A stretch of 64,000 nt of DNA, taken from contig NZ_JAABOQ010000001.1 of NCBI RefSeq assembly GCF_010671565.1, positions 722,346 to 786,345 on the forward strand, read 5' to 3'. Made by a program: the position numbers and the translations under genes. The stretch comes from Spongiivirga citrea (GTDB lineage Bacteria; Bacteroidota; Bacteroidia; Flavobacteriales; Flavobacteriaceae). The notes below the pieces were generated by a model. The model saw only the letters and a list, made by a program, of their open reading frames with translations, searched no databases and had not been told where the DNA came from. Shown in pieces: positions 54,536 to 64,000 of the stretch. Every line of letters begins with the position of its first letter. Positions within the stretch are counted from its first letter, which is position 1.

Positions 54536-54554
54536 CTAACTCCTGCACTGCTAG
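54523..54554. repeat. Inverted repeat beside the truncated remnant
   Basis: CTAGCAGT (54523-54530) and ACTGCTAG (54547-54554), 16 bases apart, right at the point where the remnant frame is cut. It could mark a rearrangement or end of a mobile segment. The remaining gap 54555-54717 shows no signal. Confidence 0.35.
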
Positions 54555-54717
54555 AGCTTAATATACCTTTTCCGTTTTGGTCATTCTGATTTCACTTTAA
54601 AACAATCAGACACCCTCAAAGAAGCTTTTAAATTCTCTTTTCCATATGACACAAATCATTTAAACTACCAAGTCGGTTTATTAATTTCCTAGATGAAATA
54701 TTTAAAACATCGAAATC

Positions 54718-55332
54718 ATGAAATCGACCCTAATACTTTTATTTTTCGCCATAATGCCATTCCTCGCCTTCAGTCAAGATATAGTAGCATATGAAGCCAT
54801 TGGTGAATTAAGCGAAGATCTTATCGCTGTTAAAAAAAACTCGAGCTGGGGTTTTATAGATTCCAATAATAAGGTGATTATAAACTTTAAAGACAATATC
54901 GTTTCTGAAAACTATTGGATGGATAATGAAAAAAAATATCCGTTGTTTAAAAACGGTCTCTGTATTATCGTCGAATACAAAGACGACATACCATATTATG
55001 GTTATATAAACAAAACAGGAACCATTGTTATAAAGCCTCAGTTTTTAAATGTCAGCAATTTTAATAACGGTTATGCCCTGGCTACTGTAATTAACAAACG
55101 TGTAAAAGGAGTAAACCAATATTTGAATAAAGAGATTATCTCTTATGATTTTTTCGAAGCCATTATAGATACCAAAGGAGGGATAGTAAAAGTTTTACGT
55201 GATATTCCTTATTTATACATGCGTCCAAAAGATTATGAAAAACCCTATTCAAATAGTAGGTTTATTGGTGAAAACATGCTTGCCGTGCAAAATAAGGCTA
55301 GCAAATGGGAAATTGTTTCATTCAACAAATAA
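54718..55332 (+). CDS. WG-repeat protein with signal peptide
   Basis: 204 aa. Signal peptide (LILLFFAIMPFLAFSQ), then WG (KWG) repeats such as SSWGFIDSNNKVIINF and YYGYINKTGTIVIKPQF. Repeats of this type form beta-propeller or solenoid structures on secreted proteins; function unknown. Followed by a short palindrome (about 55333-55348) that may be a weak terminator. Confidence 0.82.
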   Translation: MKSTLILLFFAIMPFLAFSQDIVAYEAIGELSEDLIAVKKNSSWGFIDSNNKVIINFKDNIVSENYWMDNEKKYPLFKNGLCIIVEYKDDIPYYGYINKTGTIVIKPQFLNVSNFNNGYALATVINKRVKGVNQYLNKEIISYDFFEAIIDTKGGIVKVLRDIPYLYMRPKDYEKPYSNSRFIGENMLAVQNKASKWEIVSFNK

Positions 55333-55410
55333 AAAAACTATAGTTTTTGAAGCTTAATCAAGAGCGAAGTTCGTCTTGTTTTTAAGAATAAAAGCTGGTT
55401 TAATAGTTAG

Positions 55411-56013
55411 TCAAATCTTTTTTAAGAATATTCCGAACAGCTCATTTCCCATCCGCTCTGGAATAGAGTTATAACTTTGCTCAAAAGTCCTAACCTTAAA
55501 ATGAGGTTTTAAGTAGCTCAAGTACGACTCTCGATCCCCACCAAAAGGTCGTTTTTCCATATCACCCGTTAAAGGAAAATCAAACCATAAACCGACTAAC
55601 TTTCCATTTGGGTTGAGTAACTTAGCCATTTGCTTTGCATACAGACTTCTTGTTTCTTCTGTAGGAGGAAAAGAGCAGAAGAAGGTTTGCTCGATAATTA
55701 AATCATATTGATTATCGTGTTTAAAAAAGTCTTCAAGAAGCAATTGATCTTTGGGGAAATTGGGATTGCGCTTACCGAATTCCTTTAATGGTACCTCAGA
55801 AATGTCCATTACACATACATGCTTGAAGCCATTCTGAAAAAGATACTCAGCTTCATATGCATTTCCTGCACCTGGAATTAAAATGCGCATATTCTTATCC
55901 TTTAACTGATCAAAATAAGTCTTAAGCGGCGTAGAAATATAACCGATATCCCAGCCTGTTCGGTTTTCATGATAACGATCTGTCCAATATCTTTCTAAGC
56001 CTTTTTCAGTCAT
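55411..56013 (-). CDS. TPMT-family (thiopurine S-methyltransferase-like) SAM methyltransferase
   Basis: 200 aa class I SAM-dependent methyltransferase: SAM motif ILIPGAGNAYEAEYL, then MDISEVPLKEF, and the TPMT-type YDLIIEQTFFCSFPP and GKLVGLWFDFPLTG. Substrate unknown; the bacterial family also methylates selenium, tellurium or thiol compounds. Single gene on the minus strand. Confidence 0.88.
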   Translation of the reverse strand: MTEKGLERYWTDRYHENRTGWDIGYISTPLKTYFDQLKDKNMRILIPGAGNAYEAEYLFQNGFKHVCVMDISEVPLKEFGKRNPNFPKDQLLLEDFFKHDNQYDLIIEQTFFCSFPPTEETRSLYAKQMAKLLNPNGKLVGLWFDFPLTGDMEKRPFGGDRESYLSYLKPHFKVRTFEQSYNSIPERMGNELFGIFLKKI

Positions 56014-56113
56014 TAGCGTAGCTATACTTTAGAGTGAAAGTTACTCAATAATCTAGGTTTAAGTAGTTCTATAAACCGGTTTAAAGTTAAATTCATCTTT
56101 TTATCTTTAAACT

Positions 56114-56521
56114 ATGATTGACAACTACCCTGAGGTAAAAGCCGTAATTGATAAAATTGGAGACCCGCAAAAAGAAGAAGATTGTATTGCTCTTTTTGAT
56201 ATGATGTTATATATCACGAAGCAGCCTCCGAAAATTTGGCGAGGTAGTATGATTGGTTTCGGCGAGTATAAATACACCTTAAAAAATGGTCGTGGAGGAA
56301 AATGGTTTCTTACTGGGTTTTGCCAGCGGAAAAAGTTTTTAGTTATATATATCATTGCTGGGTTTTATCGGTATGAAGCACTTCTAAAAGAATTAGGTAA
56401 GTTTGAGAATGGTGTTTCTTGCTTATATGTAAAAAATCTCGCTGATATTGACAAGGTGGCTTTAGCAGAACTTATTGGCTTATCGGTTGATTATGTTAGG
56501 GGTCAATATGATGTCGTATAA
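56114..56521 (+). CDS. DUF1801 protein
   Basis: 135 aa with the DUF1801 core (MMLYITKQPPKIWRGSMIGFGEY, and KRKKFLVIYI-type strand) and the C-terminal LADIDKVALAELI helix. Differs from the DUF1801 protein at 33930-34286. Function unknown; the DUF3052 gene follows by 17 bases. Confidence 0.82.
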   Translation: MIDNYPEVKAVIDKIGDPQKEEDCIALFDMMLYITKQPPKIWRGSMIGFGEYKYTLKNGRGGKWFLTGFCQRKKFLVIYIIAGFYRYEALLKELGKFENGVSCLYVKNLADIDKVALAELIGLSVDYVRGQYDVV

Positions 56522-56538
56522 CCATTGAATAACAAAAA

Positions 56539-56955
56539 ATGACTACAACAGGATATTCCGGTACTCCATTAGCTAAAAAACTTGGTATTAAGTCTGGATT
56601 TGAAGTTTTGATTCTCAATGCTCCGACATCCTATTTATCATTTTTCAATGACTTTCCTTCTGATGTTCAACTTATAGAAGATGATTTATTTAAAGGAGAA
56701 GTAGATTTCATACACTTATTTGCAACTTCGGAAGATGAGTTAACAACATACTTTAAAACTGCAAAAAGCACTCTCAAAAAGTCTGGAATGCTTTGGATTA
56801 GTTGGCCTAAAAAAACATCAAAGATTCTCACGACTATTGAAAAGTTTGACGTGATGAAATACGGTTTAAAAATGGGGCTTGTTGACGTAAAAGTTGCTGC
56901 TATAAATTCCGATTGGAGCGGGCATAAATTTGTTTACAGAAAGACAGATCGTTAA
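56539..56955 (+). CDS. DUF3052-like protein
   Basis: 138 aa. Visible: YSGTPLAKKLGIKSGFEVLIL at the N-terminus and MLWISWPKKTSKI, both typical of DUF3052. Likely cotranscribed with the DUF1801 gene. No known activity. Confidence 0.82.
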   Translation: MTTTGYSGTPLAKKLGIKSGFEVLILNAPTSYLSFFNDFPSDVQLIEDDLFKGEVDFIHLFATSEDELTTYFKTAKSTLKKSGMLWISWPKKTSKILTTIEKFDVMKYGLKMGLVDVKVAAINSDWSGHKFVYRKTDR

Positions 56956-56987
56956 AAAAGCCATTCTTTTTCGAGAATGGCTTTTTA
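56954..56987. terminator. Bidirectional terminator between convergent genes
   Basis: A 13-bp stem (56955-56967 with 56974-56986) with A's before it and T's after it. It lies between the DUF3052 gene and the OmpA-like gene on the minus strand. Confidence 0.88.
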
Positions 56988-57015
56988 ATAATTCAACTTA
57001 GTAAGACCAGATATT

Positions 57016-58962
57016 TTATTTACTTACCACTATAAACTCACTTCGCCTGTTTTCTTCGTGGGTAGCATCATTACATTTTACACCATTACTACATTGGTTT
57101 AGTAATTGAGATTCTCCAAAGCCCTTTCCGCTAATCCGATCGGCCGGAATACCTTGATCAACAATCCATTTTGCAGTTGACTTAGCTCGTCTATCGGATA
57201 ATTTAAGATTATATGAATCACTACCTCTACTGTCGGTGTGTGACCTGATTTCTATTTTTACGGTTGGGTTTTCTTTCATATAATTCAATACCTTCATGAG
57301 TTCTGGCACTTCACTTTTTCGAATTGCAGCTTTATTCAAAGCAAAATATATGGGCCTCAAATTCAATAATTTTGCAATATCCTCGCCCTTATATGGAGGG
57401 AGTTCCAATAAATCTACCTGAACATCAGGACGGTTGTTTTCCCGGCTCAAACTAAAACTCGATTCCCCGCTTTTATGGCCTTCTTTGCTTCCTACTATTT
57501 TGTATGCTTCATTAGCACAACTCGCATCGAAGGTAAATTTACCCTGAGCGTCGGATATGGTACTTGCAACTTCTTCGCCCTTAGCATTAATTAATTTTAG
57601 TGTAGCTCCAGAAAGTGGTTTTTGAAAATGAGTTTCGAACGCTAAACCATTGATCCCTCCGTCACAGGTAGTTTCTATTTCTCCGGTCCGCACAAAGCCA
57701 TAAATATCATCTCCTCCTTGCCCACCATCTCTATTTGATGCGAAATATCCCATGTTGGTATCTTCATTAATGATAAAACTAAAATCATCTTTTGGGCTAT
57801 TAATTGGTTCTCCAACATTGTAAACTAAGGCATTATTTTCAGTTATTGTTATCTGATCTAGGTCCGTAACAAAGACATCTAATCCGCCTAAGCCATAAAA
57901 CCCATCAGAAGCGAAAAATAGCTTATTACTTTTTGTTACAAAGGGGAAACTTTCTCTTCCTTCTGTGTTAACCGTAGGCCCAAGATTCTCTATATCTCCA
58001 TATGAATTATTATCTTTAATAGATACTCGGTAAATATCAGAAGAACCAACACCTCCTGGCCTATCAGATGTAAAATACAAGGTCTTTTCATCATCGCTTA
58101 AAGCTGGATGCCCTGTTGAAAATGTTTCGCTATTAAAAGGCAATGGGGTAATAGCATCCCATTTCCCGTTTTCATTTTTTGTGGCTTTATACAATTTTAG
58201 TAAAGTATTACCGTCACTATCCTCTCCCTTTTTCCCATCGTACAAATTATTACGCGTAAAATACATAGTATTGCCATCCTTAGTGACCACTGATGAGGAT
58301 TCATGTAAGCGGGTATTGATTCCCTTTAGTTTCTTTCTTCTACTCTTCTTTATTTCATCTTGTTTATTAGGAACCACCTCATAAAGATCATATAAGGTTT
58401 CATTGTTCCACAAATGCTTTTTTACTTGAAAACCAATTAAAGATCCGCCAGAGGAAACCAGTAGATTTTCTCCATAAAAACTTGGAGCAAAATCATTATT
58501 ATTAGTATTGAAGGATTGCGGTTCTAAAGTAAATCGGCCTCCGTTTTCTGCAATCTTTTCTAAATAGTTTTTCGTTTCAACAAATCTCTTTGCTCTACTG
58601 TCATTTGGTTCGGATTGGACAAATCGTTCCATCCATTTATCTGCTTCAACATACTTTTTATTTGCCTTTAGCGATTGGGAAAAACGGAAGTAAGATTCCG
58701 AAGCCACCTCCGCATTTCCCTTATCAAATAATTTTCGATACCATTCTTCAGCATTATTAAAGTCTGCATTGAAATAATAAGAATTAGCTAGCTTTTCTAG
58801 TATATTAACATCGACATTCGTATCATCATCGATTTGATTTGTATACAGCTTGATTGCCTTTTGATAATCGTATGATTTATAACTCTCATTAGCTTTTTCT
58901 GATTGTCCCATAGCTTGCCCTAAGCAAATAATGCCGCATACTAGTGATATATATTTTTTCAT
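57016..58962 (-). CDS. OmpA-family protein with PD40 repeats, T9SS-associated
   Basis: 648 aa. Signal peptide (ISLVCGIICLGQAMGQ), TPR-like helices (about 20-140), PD40 beta-propeller repeats (about 190-430; for example DEKTLYFTSDRPGGVGSSDIY), a carboxypeptidase-regulatory-like domain (about 440-530), and a C-terminal OmpA peptidoglycan-binding domain (about 540-645; RSHTDSRGSDSYNLKLSDRRA). The start is ATG 58962, 9 bases after an in-frame ATG, to give a normal signal peptide. Probably anchors a T9SS or gliding complex to peptidoglycan, next to its SprF partner. Confidence 0.9.
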   Translation of the reverse strand: MKKYISLVCGIICLGQAMGQSEKANESYKSYDYQKAIKLYTNQIDDDTNVDVNILEKLANSYYFNADFNNAEEWYRKLFDKGNAEVASESYFRFSQSLKANKKYVEADKWMERFVQSEPNDSRAKRFVETKNYLEKIAENGGRFTLEPQSFNTNNNDFAPSFYGENLLVSSGGSLIGFQVKKHLWNNETLYDLYEVVPNKQDEIKKSRRKKLKGINTRLHESSSVVTKDGNTMYFTRNNLYDGKKGEDSDGNTLLKLYKATKNENGKWDAITPLPFNSETFSTGHPALSDDEKTLYFTSDRPGGVGSSDIYRVSIKDNNSYGDIENLGPTVNTEGRESFPFVTKSNKLFFASDGFYGLGGLDVFVTDLDQITITENNALVYNVGEPINSPKDDFSFIINEDTNMGYFASNRDGGQGGDDIYGFVRTGEIETTCDGGINGLAFETHFQKPLSGATLKLINAKGEEVASTISDAQGKFTFDASCANEAYKIVGSKEGHKSGESSFSLSRENNRPDVQVDLLELPPYKGEDIAKLLNLRPIYFALNKAAIRKSEVPELMKVLNYMKENPTVKIEIRSHTDSRGSDSYNLKLSDRRAKSTAKWIVDQGIPADRISGKGFGESQLLNQCSNGVKCNDATHEENRRSEFIVVSK

Positions 58963-58976
58963 GATTGTCATTGTAT

Positions 58977-60017
58977 TTAGAAAAATCTTGGAGAATACAC
59001 CCCACTTGCGTTACTGAATAAATCCACTCTTAAAAAGACTTCATGCGAGCCCGAGTTAAACCGCCTTAATCTTGTAGTCTCAAAATCGTAGGCATAACCG
59101 ATCATAATCCCATCCGTAATCTGAAAACCAGCCATTGCACTTAGAGCAGCACTCCATCTGTAAGCTGCTCCTAGCGTTAATTTTTCATTAATCAGTAAAT
59201 TAGCCGAAAGATCAACTTGTAATGGAGCTCCAGAAACATATTTAGTTAGAAAAGCAGGCTTCAATTTTAGTGAAGGACTTAAATCGAAGACATACCCTCC
59301 TATTAAATAATAATTTACTCGTTCTTGTGCTAAAAAAGTATCAGAATTAGCACCGTTATCATCATAATGATCAGTTTCTAAAAAATTTGGAACCGAAAGT
59401 CCTACGTACCAATCATTACTATGCCAATACAAACCAACACCAAAATTTGGAGAAAAACGTCGGTCTATATTTTGCTCAAAAAGAGGATCGCCCGGTTCCA
59501 AGGTAGGTGTTTTAGAAAAATCCACATTCAGAATATTTCCACCGGCCTTTAACCCAAAAGATAATTTTGTATTCGCGGAAGTATTGATCGTATAACTAAA
59601 GTCAACAAACAAATTCTGCTCTTCACTAGGACCAATTTCGTCATTGATTACTGACACTCCCAAACCTAAGGTGCCTTCTGAGTCCAAAGGTGTATTAAAA
59701 CTGAGTGTTTGCGTAGTAGGCGCACCATCCAGTCCTACCCATTGTGATCTGTGTAATAATAAACCACTAAACACACCCCTGCTTCCGGCGTATGCAGGAT
59801 TTACACTGATGGTGTTATACATATACTGTGTGTATTGGGCATCTTGCTGCGCCTCGACACTATTGAAGCAAGTCAAAAGTGATATAACCAGTAATAAAAA
59901 TAGCTTACGATTAAAATATATTAATCGCTCTGGATCACTGCTCGCTTGATTAAAAAGGAACAACCTTCTATAGTTTATTAATGTACTAAGTTGAATTTGG
60001 ATATATATAGTTTTCAT
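58977..60017 (-). CDS. PorP/SprF-family T9SS outer membrane protein
   Basis: 346 aa outer-membrane beta-barrel. The family hallmark QDAQYTQYMYNTISVNPAYAG is present after a rather long N-terminus of about 55 residues that includes a signal-peptide-like stretch (FLLLVISLLTCFNSVEA); the start could be at a later codon. SprF-type proteins are required for delivery or anchoring of a specific type B T9SS substrate, here presumably the giant protein encoded 11 bases upstream. Confidence 0.92.
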   Translation of the reverse strand: MKTIYIQIQLSTLINYRRLFLFNQASSDPERLIYFNRKLFLLLVISLLTCFNSVEAQQDAQYTQYMYNTISVNPAYAGSRGVFSGLLLHRSQWVGLDGAPTTQTLSFNTPLDSEGTLGLGVSVINDEIGPSEEQNLFVDFSYTINTSANTKLSFGLKAGGNILNVDFSKTPTLEPGDPLFEQNIDRRFSPNFGVGLYWHSNDWYVGLSVPNFLETDHYDDNGANSDTFLAQERVNYYLIGGYVFDLSPSLKLKPAFLTKYVSGAPLQVDLSANLLINEKLTLGAAYRWSAALSAMAGFQITDGIMIGYAYDFETTRLRRFNSGSHEVFLRVDLFSNASGVYSPRFF

Positions 60018-60028
60018 GATGGTTTCGG

Positions 60029-63000
60029 TTATCGGTTAATGTAAAGGAATCCTGAACGCTCGACTTGATCTGTACCATTATTATACAGTAACACGTAATA
60101 GTAGGTACCTTCCGGCAACTGTTTTTCTTGCTGCACGGTGACCCTGCCTTCCGACTCACCCCTGAAATACCGGTTATTCTGCATATAGCCATTAGCTTCA
60201 TAAACCAACACCCCCCATCGGTTGTAAACTTCTAAAGTATTATCTGGGAAATTTTCTAATCCTCTGATGACGAATACATCATTTTTTCCATCTCCATTGG
60301 GAGAAAATCCGTTAAAGAACTGAACTTCTTGTCCATCATTATTATTTGGTTCTAAGTAGTCTGGAACCCCATCTACATCACTATCCTGTGCATCATCAGG
60401 ATTTCCATCACCATTAGGGTCCGGGCCTTCATCTGCCGTGTCCGCCGGATCATCATCATCATTGTCATCAAGATAATCAGGAATTCCGTCCGCATCAGTA
60501 TCCAGAGTATCACCAGTATTTGGATTTCCATCATTATCAGGATCTGATCCTTCAAATATTGTGTTAATACCATCTCCATCATCATCATCATCCAGATAAT
60601 CTGGTGTACCATCTCCATCTGAGTCTTGAATATCGCCGGTATTTGGATCACCATCTCCATCGGGATTTGGATTCTCATAAATTGTATCTACTCCATCTCC
60701 ATCATCATCAATATCCAAATAATCAGGAACACCATCTCCATCACTATCTTGAGTTTCTCCCGTATTTGGATTTCCATCTGCATCTGGGTTTGGGTTTTCG
60801 GTAATTGTATTTACACCATCGCCATCATCATCAATATCCTGAAAATCATCAATACCATCTCCATCTGAGTCTTGTAATGGATAATCTATTGCTCCGCCGT
60901 TAGGATCATCCTGTACACTATCCGGAATACCATCTGTGCCTACAGGACCGTCAAGTCTTCCATCTCCGTCAGTATCTAGAGCATCATGTCCTGCTTCATA
61001 TATGTCGAGCACACCATCACCATCTGCATCTAGATCAATACTATCAATCAAACCATCACCATCCGTATCCAAGGTTGGATCTCCATTCTGTTCTTCCAGA
61101 TCCGGAATACCGTCATTATCATCATCAAGATCAACATCGTCTGTAATCCCGTCATTATCAGTATCATTGTCATCTAAATAATCCGGAATACTATCTCCGT
61201 CTGAGTCTGCTGCGTCATCGGGATTACCGTCATTGTTAGGGTCAGGTGATTCATCTACGGTATTGATTCCGTCATCGTCATCATCCTGGTCTAGGTAATC
61301 AGGAGTTCCGTCACCATCGGTGTCTTGTGTATCTCCTGTACTAGGGTCTCCATCATTATCAGGATCAGAACCTTCGAAAATTGTATCGATACCATCTCCG
61401 TCATCGTCCTCATCCAAATAATCGGAAATTGTATCACCATCAGTGTCTTGAGTCCCCCCTGTTCCCGGATCTTCATCGCCATCTGGATTCGGATTCTCGT
61501 TCACTGTATCAACACCATCACCATCATCATCGGTATCCAAATAATCTGGCGTCCCATCACCGTCGGTATCTTGTGTTGCTCCAGTATTCGGGTCTCCATC
61601 GGCATCAGGATCTGGCCCCTCATTACTTGTAGCCACCCCATCACCATCATCATCAGTATCCAAGTAATCTGGTATACCATCTCCATCACTATCCTGTGCA
61701 TCATTTGTCGAAGGATCTCCATCTGGGTCTGGATTTTCGTTAGAAGTCAGAACACCATCATTGTCATCATCCGAATCCCTATAGTTTACATCGTTAATTG
61801 GTGCTGTTAATGCATCACCATCTGTATCAGGGAGATCAGTACTTGGATCAGTATTCACTTGATTTCCATTTGGATCATCGTAACCCGTGGTATCGCTATC
61901 GAATGCATCATCAAGACCATCATTGTCAATATCATTGCCACTGGGGTTGATATTTGGTACTCCGTCATTATCAGTATCGAATCCTTCTATACTATCTGGA
62001 ACACCATCATCGTCACTATCAGCATCCAAGTAGTCTGGTATATTTTCTGTTGTGTTTCCATCTGTATCGGTTGGAACAATTGTTATCCCTCCATTATCGG
62101 TATCATAACTATCATCTAGTCCGTCATTGTCAGTATCATTACCAGAGGGAACTAAATAGCCAGCTGTTGTTTGGGCTTCAACATTATCGGGAATACCGTC
62201 ATTATCGGCGTCCAGATCAAGATGATTTGGCACGCCATCATTATCAGCATCCAAATTATCATTCACCCCATCACCATTCGAATCAGTAAATCCTGGAAAA
62301 TCCGGGTCACGGAAATTTGGAATACCATCACTATCATCATCAGCACTAGGATCTATACCGCCACTTTCTGCAGTATCAGGAATGCCATCATTATCATCAT
62401 CGATGTCTAAAACATCGACAATTCCATCCTGATCAACATCTGGCAGTGCTTCTTCCCTCCAGTTTGGCTCACCAGTTGGGAAATCCGTATCTGGAAATGG
62501 GTTGCTAGCAGTTTGACCTCCATTAGTGGGATCAAGATTCGCATCATCTGTATCAAAATTATCATCTAAACCGTCGTTATCAGCATCAGAATTTGCCGGA
62601 ACAATATCGGCTACACCATCATTATCTGTATCATATGCCTCAATGGTATCGCTCTCACCATCATTATCACTATCTAAATCGATGTAATCAGGAAGGTTTT
62701 CACCAGTATCACCATCAGTGTCAGTAGGAACAACGGCTGCACCTCCATTATCAGTGTCATAACTATCATCTAACCCATCTCCATCCGAATCAGTACCACT
62801 TGGAGCTACATAGGTAGCTGTAGGTTGTGCCTCTATATTATCTACAATACCATCATCATCACTATCGATATCCAAATAATTTGGATTACCTGTGCCGTCA
62901 GAATTCGGAGGGTTTAGCGGTGTTCCTGAGGTGATTTCTCCACTGCCGCTACCACTATCAACATTATCCAGATCATCTGCCAAACCATCATTATCTGCAT

Positions 63001-64000
63001 CAACCATACTAGTAGGATCTCCAGGAGTTGGATAATCTACACGACCATCACCATCTGTATCAGTACCGCCTGCTTCAGTAATATCAGGAATACCATCATT
63101 ATCACTATCTAGGTCAAGATGATTGGGAACACCATCACCATCGAAATCAAAATTGTCATTCACACCATCACCATTCGAATCCGTAAATCCTGGAAAATCT
63201 GGATCGCGGAAGTTAGGAATACCATCACTATCATCATCGGCATTAGGGTCTATACCACCACTTTCTGAAGTATCAGGGATACCATCATTGTCATCATCTA
63301 AATCATTCACATCCGCTACACCATCACCATCACTATCTATTGGGTCTCTCCAATCAGGCTCTCCTCCTACATTGTCAGTATCCGGGAATGGATTATTAGC
63401 AGTTTGACCTCCATTAGTGGGATCAAGATTCGCATCATCTGTATCAAAATTATCATCTAAACCGTCGTTATCAGCATCAGAATTTGCCGGAACAATATCG
63501 GCTACACCATCATTATCTGTATCATATGCCTCAATGGTATCGCTCTCACCATCATTATCACTATCTAAATCGATGTAATCAGGAAGGTTTTCACCAGTAT
63601 CACCATCAGTGTCAGTAGGAACAACGGCTGCACCTCCATTATCAGTGTCATAACTATCATCTAACCCATCTCCATCCGAATCAGTACCACTTGGAGCTAC
63701 ATAGGTAGCTGTAGGTTGTGCCTCTATATTATCTACAATACCATCATCATCACTATCGATATCCAAATAATTTGGATTACCTGTGCCGTCAGAATTCGGA
63801 GGGTTTAGCGGTGTTCCTGAGGTGATTTCTCCACTGCCGCTACCACTATCAACATTATCCAGATCATCTGCCAAACCATCATTATCTGCATCAACCATAC
63901 TAGTAGGATCTCCAGGAGTTGGATAATCTACACGACCATCACCATCTGTATCAGTACCGCCTGCTTCAGTAATATCAGGAATACCATCATTATCACTATC
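60029..64000 (-). CDS. Giant thrombospondin-type-3 repeat adhesin with type B T9SS C-terminal domain (5' end beyond the window)
   Basis: 1323 residues lie within the window and the frame is still open at base 64000. Most of the protein is DxDxDG calcium-binding TSP3 repeats. The C-terminal domain (about last 100 residues), with [16 protein letters not shown] and [15 protein letters not shown], is the type B T9SS sorting domain of gliding-motility-associated substrates. The next gene downstream is its PorP/SprF partner. Probably a secreted, calcium-stabilised, cell-surface adhesin like SprB. The repeat region includes a 297-residue unit repeated almost identically (see repeat entries). Confidence 0.93.
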   Translation of the reverse strand, partial: DSDNDGIPDITEAGGTDTDGDGRVDYPTPGDPTSMVDADNDGLADDLDNVDSGSGSGEITSGTPLNPPNSDGTGNPNYLDIDSDDDGIVDNIEAQPTATYVAPSGTDSDGDGLDDSYDTDNGGAAVVPTDTDGDTGENLPDYIDLDSDNDGESDTIEAYDTDNDGVADIVPANSDADNDGLDDNFDTDDANLDPTNGGQTANNPFPDTDNVGGEPDWRDPIDSDGDGVADVNDLDDDNDGIPDTSESGGIDPNADDDSDGIPNFRDPDFPGFTDSNGDGVNDNFDFDGDGVPNHLDLDSDNDGIPDITEAGGTDTDGDGRVDYPTPGDPTSMVDADNDGLADDLDNVDSGSGSGEITSGTPLNPPNSDGTGNPNYLDIDSDDDGIVDNIEAQPTATYVAPSGTDSDGDGLDDSYDTDNGGAAVVPTDTDGDTGENLPDYIDLDSDNDGESDTIEAYDTDNDGVADIVPANSDADNDGLDDNFDTDDANLDPTNGGQTASNPFPDTDFPTGEPNWREEALPDVDQDGIVDVLDIDDDNDGIPDTAESGGIDPSADDDSDGIPNFRDPDFPGFTDSNGDGVNDNLDADNDGVPNHLDLDADNDGIPDNVEAQTTAGYLVPSGNDTDNDGLDDSYDTDNGGITIVPTDTDGNTTENIPDYLDADSDDDGVPDSIEGFDTDNDGVPNINPSGNDIDNDGLDDAFDSDTTGYDDPNGNQVNTDPSTDLPDTDGDALTAPINDVNYRDSDDDNDGVLTSNENPDPDGDPSTNDAQDSDGDGIPDYLDTDDDGDGVATSNEGPDPDADGDPNTGATQDTDGDGTPDYLDTDDDGDGVDTVNENPNPDGDEDPGTGGTQDTDGDTISDYLDEDDDGDGIDTIFEGSDPDNDGDPSTGDTQDTDGDGTPDYLDQDDDDDGINTVDESPDPNNDGNPDDAADSDGDSIPDYLDDNDTDNDGITDDVDLDDDNDGIPDLEEQNGDPTLDTDGDGLIDSIDLDADGDGVLDIYEAGHDALDTDGDGRLDGPVGTDGIPDSVQDDPNGGAIDYPLQDSDGDGIDDFQDIDDDGDGVNTITENPNPDADGNPNTGETQDSDGDGVPDYLDIDDDGDGVDTIYENPNPDGDGDPNTGDIQDSDGDGTPDYLDDDDDGDGINTIFEGSDPDNDGNPNTGDTLDTDADGIPDYLDDNDDDDPADTADEGPDPNGDGNPDDAQDSDVDGVPDYLEPNNNDGQEVQFFNGFSPNGDGKNDVFVIRGLENFPDNTLEVYNRWGVLVYEANGYMQNNRYFRGESEGRVTVQQEKQLPEGTYYYVLLYNNGTDQVERSGFLYINR
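62506..63109 (-). repeat. First copy of a long direct repeat within the adhesin gene
   Basis: 604 bases identical, as far as I can compare by eye, to 63397-64000, with an offset of 891 bases (297 codons). The following stretch (62288-62405) resembles 63185-63302 with an offset of 897, but with many substitutions. Confidence 0.85.
63397..64000 (-). repeat. Second copy of the long direct repeat, cut by the window end
   Basis: Perfect match to 62506-63109. The identity probably continues past base 64000, so the true number of copies and repeat length are unknown. Confidence 0.85.

Noticed and set aside
55333..55348. AAAAACTA/TAGTTTTT palindrome as a terminator after the WG-repeat gene
   Set aside because: No loop and no G+C pairs to speak of; too weak to call a terminator, so only mentioned with the gene.
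60400..62900. Regularly spaced repeats resembling a CRISPR array
   Set aside because: The period follows the TSP3 protein repeat in one coding frame, repeats are degenerate and there are no unique spacers or cas genes.
60373..63407. Many frames on both strands within the adhesin gene
   Set aside because: The repeated GAT/GGT codons leave all other frames open; low-complexity translations (Met-rich, Ile-rich or His/Leu-rich) are not real proteins.

Overview
The window looks like a chromosomal segment of a marine-type member of the Flavobacteriaceae (Bacteroidota). Evidence read from the sequence: low G+C; many Bacteroidota -7 promoter elements of the form TAnnTTTG (two with a good -33 TTG); a fused SecDF; a type IX secretion substrate with its PorP/SprF partner; a fused hypoxanthine phosphoribosyltransferase-adenylate kinase; a TPR-LuxR-type regulator; and an HYC_CC_PP-type protein. 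The tmRNA tag (GDNNYALAA) is also of the kind I associate with this phylum. No tRNA, rRNA, intact insertion sequence, CRISPR array or integrase was seen.

Layout. 1-6.3 kb: housekeeping genes (obgE, hpt-adk fusion, purK-purE, an M3 oligopeptidase). 6.4-12 kb: a glycosyltransferase divergent from a GbsR-type regulator that heads a small coupled operon (membrane protein, DCC/DUF393 protein, TIGR01777 epimerase), then an ECF sigma factor with a small partner and a UbiA-like membrane protein. 12.2-15.7 kb: gcvP and a lipoprotein. 15.7-18.4 kb, minus strand: glycosyltransferase, acidic protein and MFS transporter. 18.5-25.8 kb: a kynurenine / 3-hydroxyanthranilate degradation cluster (kynU, PaiB-like, kmo, aminomuconate deaminase, semialdehyde dehydrogenase, SDR, ACMSD-like decarboxylase) with no visible 3-hydroxyanthranilate dioxygenase. 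26-32 kb: gyrB, mdh, secDF. 32.3-38.2 kb: a haem peroxidase, a DUF1801 protein, then a membrane-protein/winged-helix/Coq4-like/CreD module bearing two copies of the same operator. 38.4-43.6 kb: TPR-LuxR regulator, a 600-bp non-coding stretch with a candidate small RNA, a zinc-ribbon/TerB protein with a membrane partner, and an LKR/alanine-dehydrogenase-like enzyme.

43.8-54.5 kb: the tmRNA gene is followed by a block of minus-strand copper/silver-type efflux genes (HMA lipoprotein, CusB with DUF3347, PepSY protein, HMA-MauE fusion, an acetolactate-decarboxylase-like lipoprotein, CusC, CusA, HYC_CC_PP protein), tightly packed and often overlapping, and then a truncated coding remnant. Its place beside ssrA and the remnant at its far end suggest an acquired block, but no integrase is present.

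54.7-57 kb: small genes (WG-repeat protein, TPMT-like methyltransferase, DUF1801, DUF3052). 57-64 kb, minus strand: an OmpA/PD40 protein, a PorP/SprF protein and a very large thrombospondin-type-3 repeat protein with a type B T9SS C-terminal domain. This last gene runs off the window and contains a long perfect direct repeat of period 891 bp.

The strongest leads beyond plain annotation are two regulator modules whose putative operators can be read directly: GbsR (7634-7655 and 8203-8224) and the winged-helix/CreD module (34368-34386 and 35341-35359, exact reverse complements). Others are the decarboxylase-like lipoprotein inside the metal operon, the Coq4-like protein, and the candidate small RNA near 40.2-40.3 kb.
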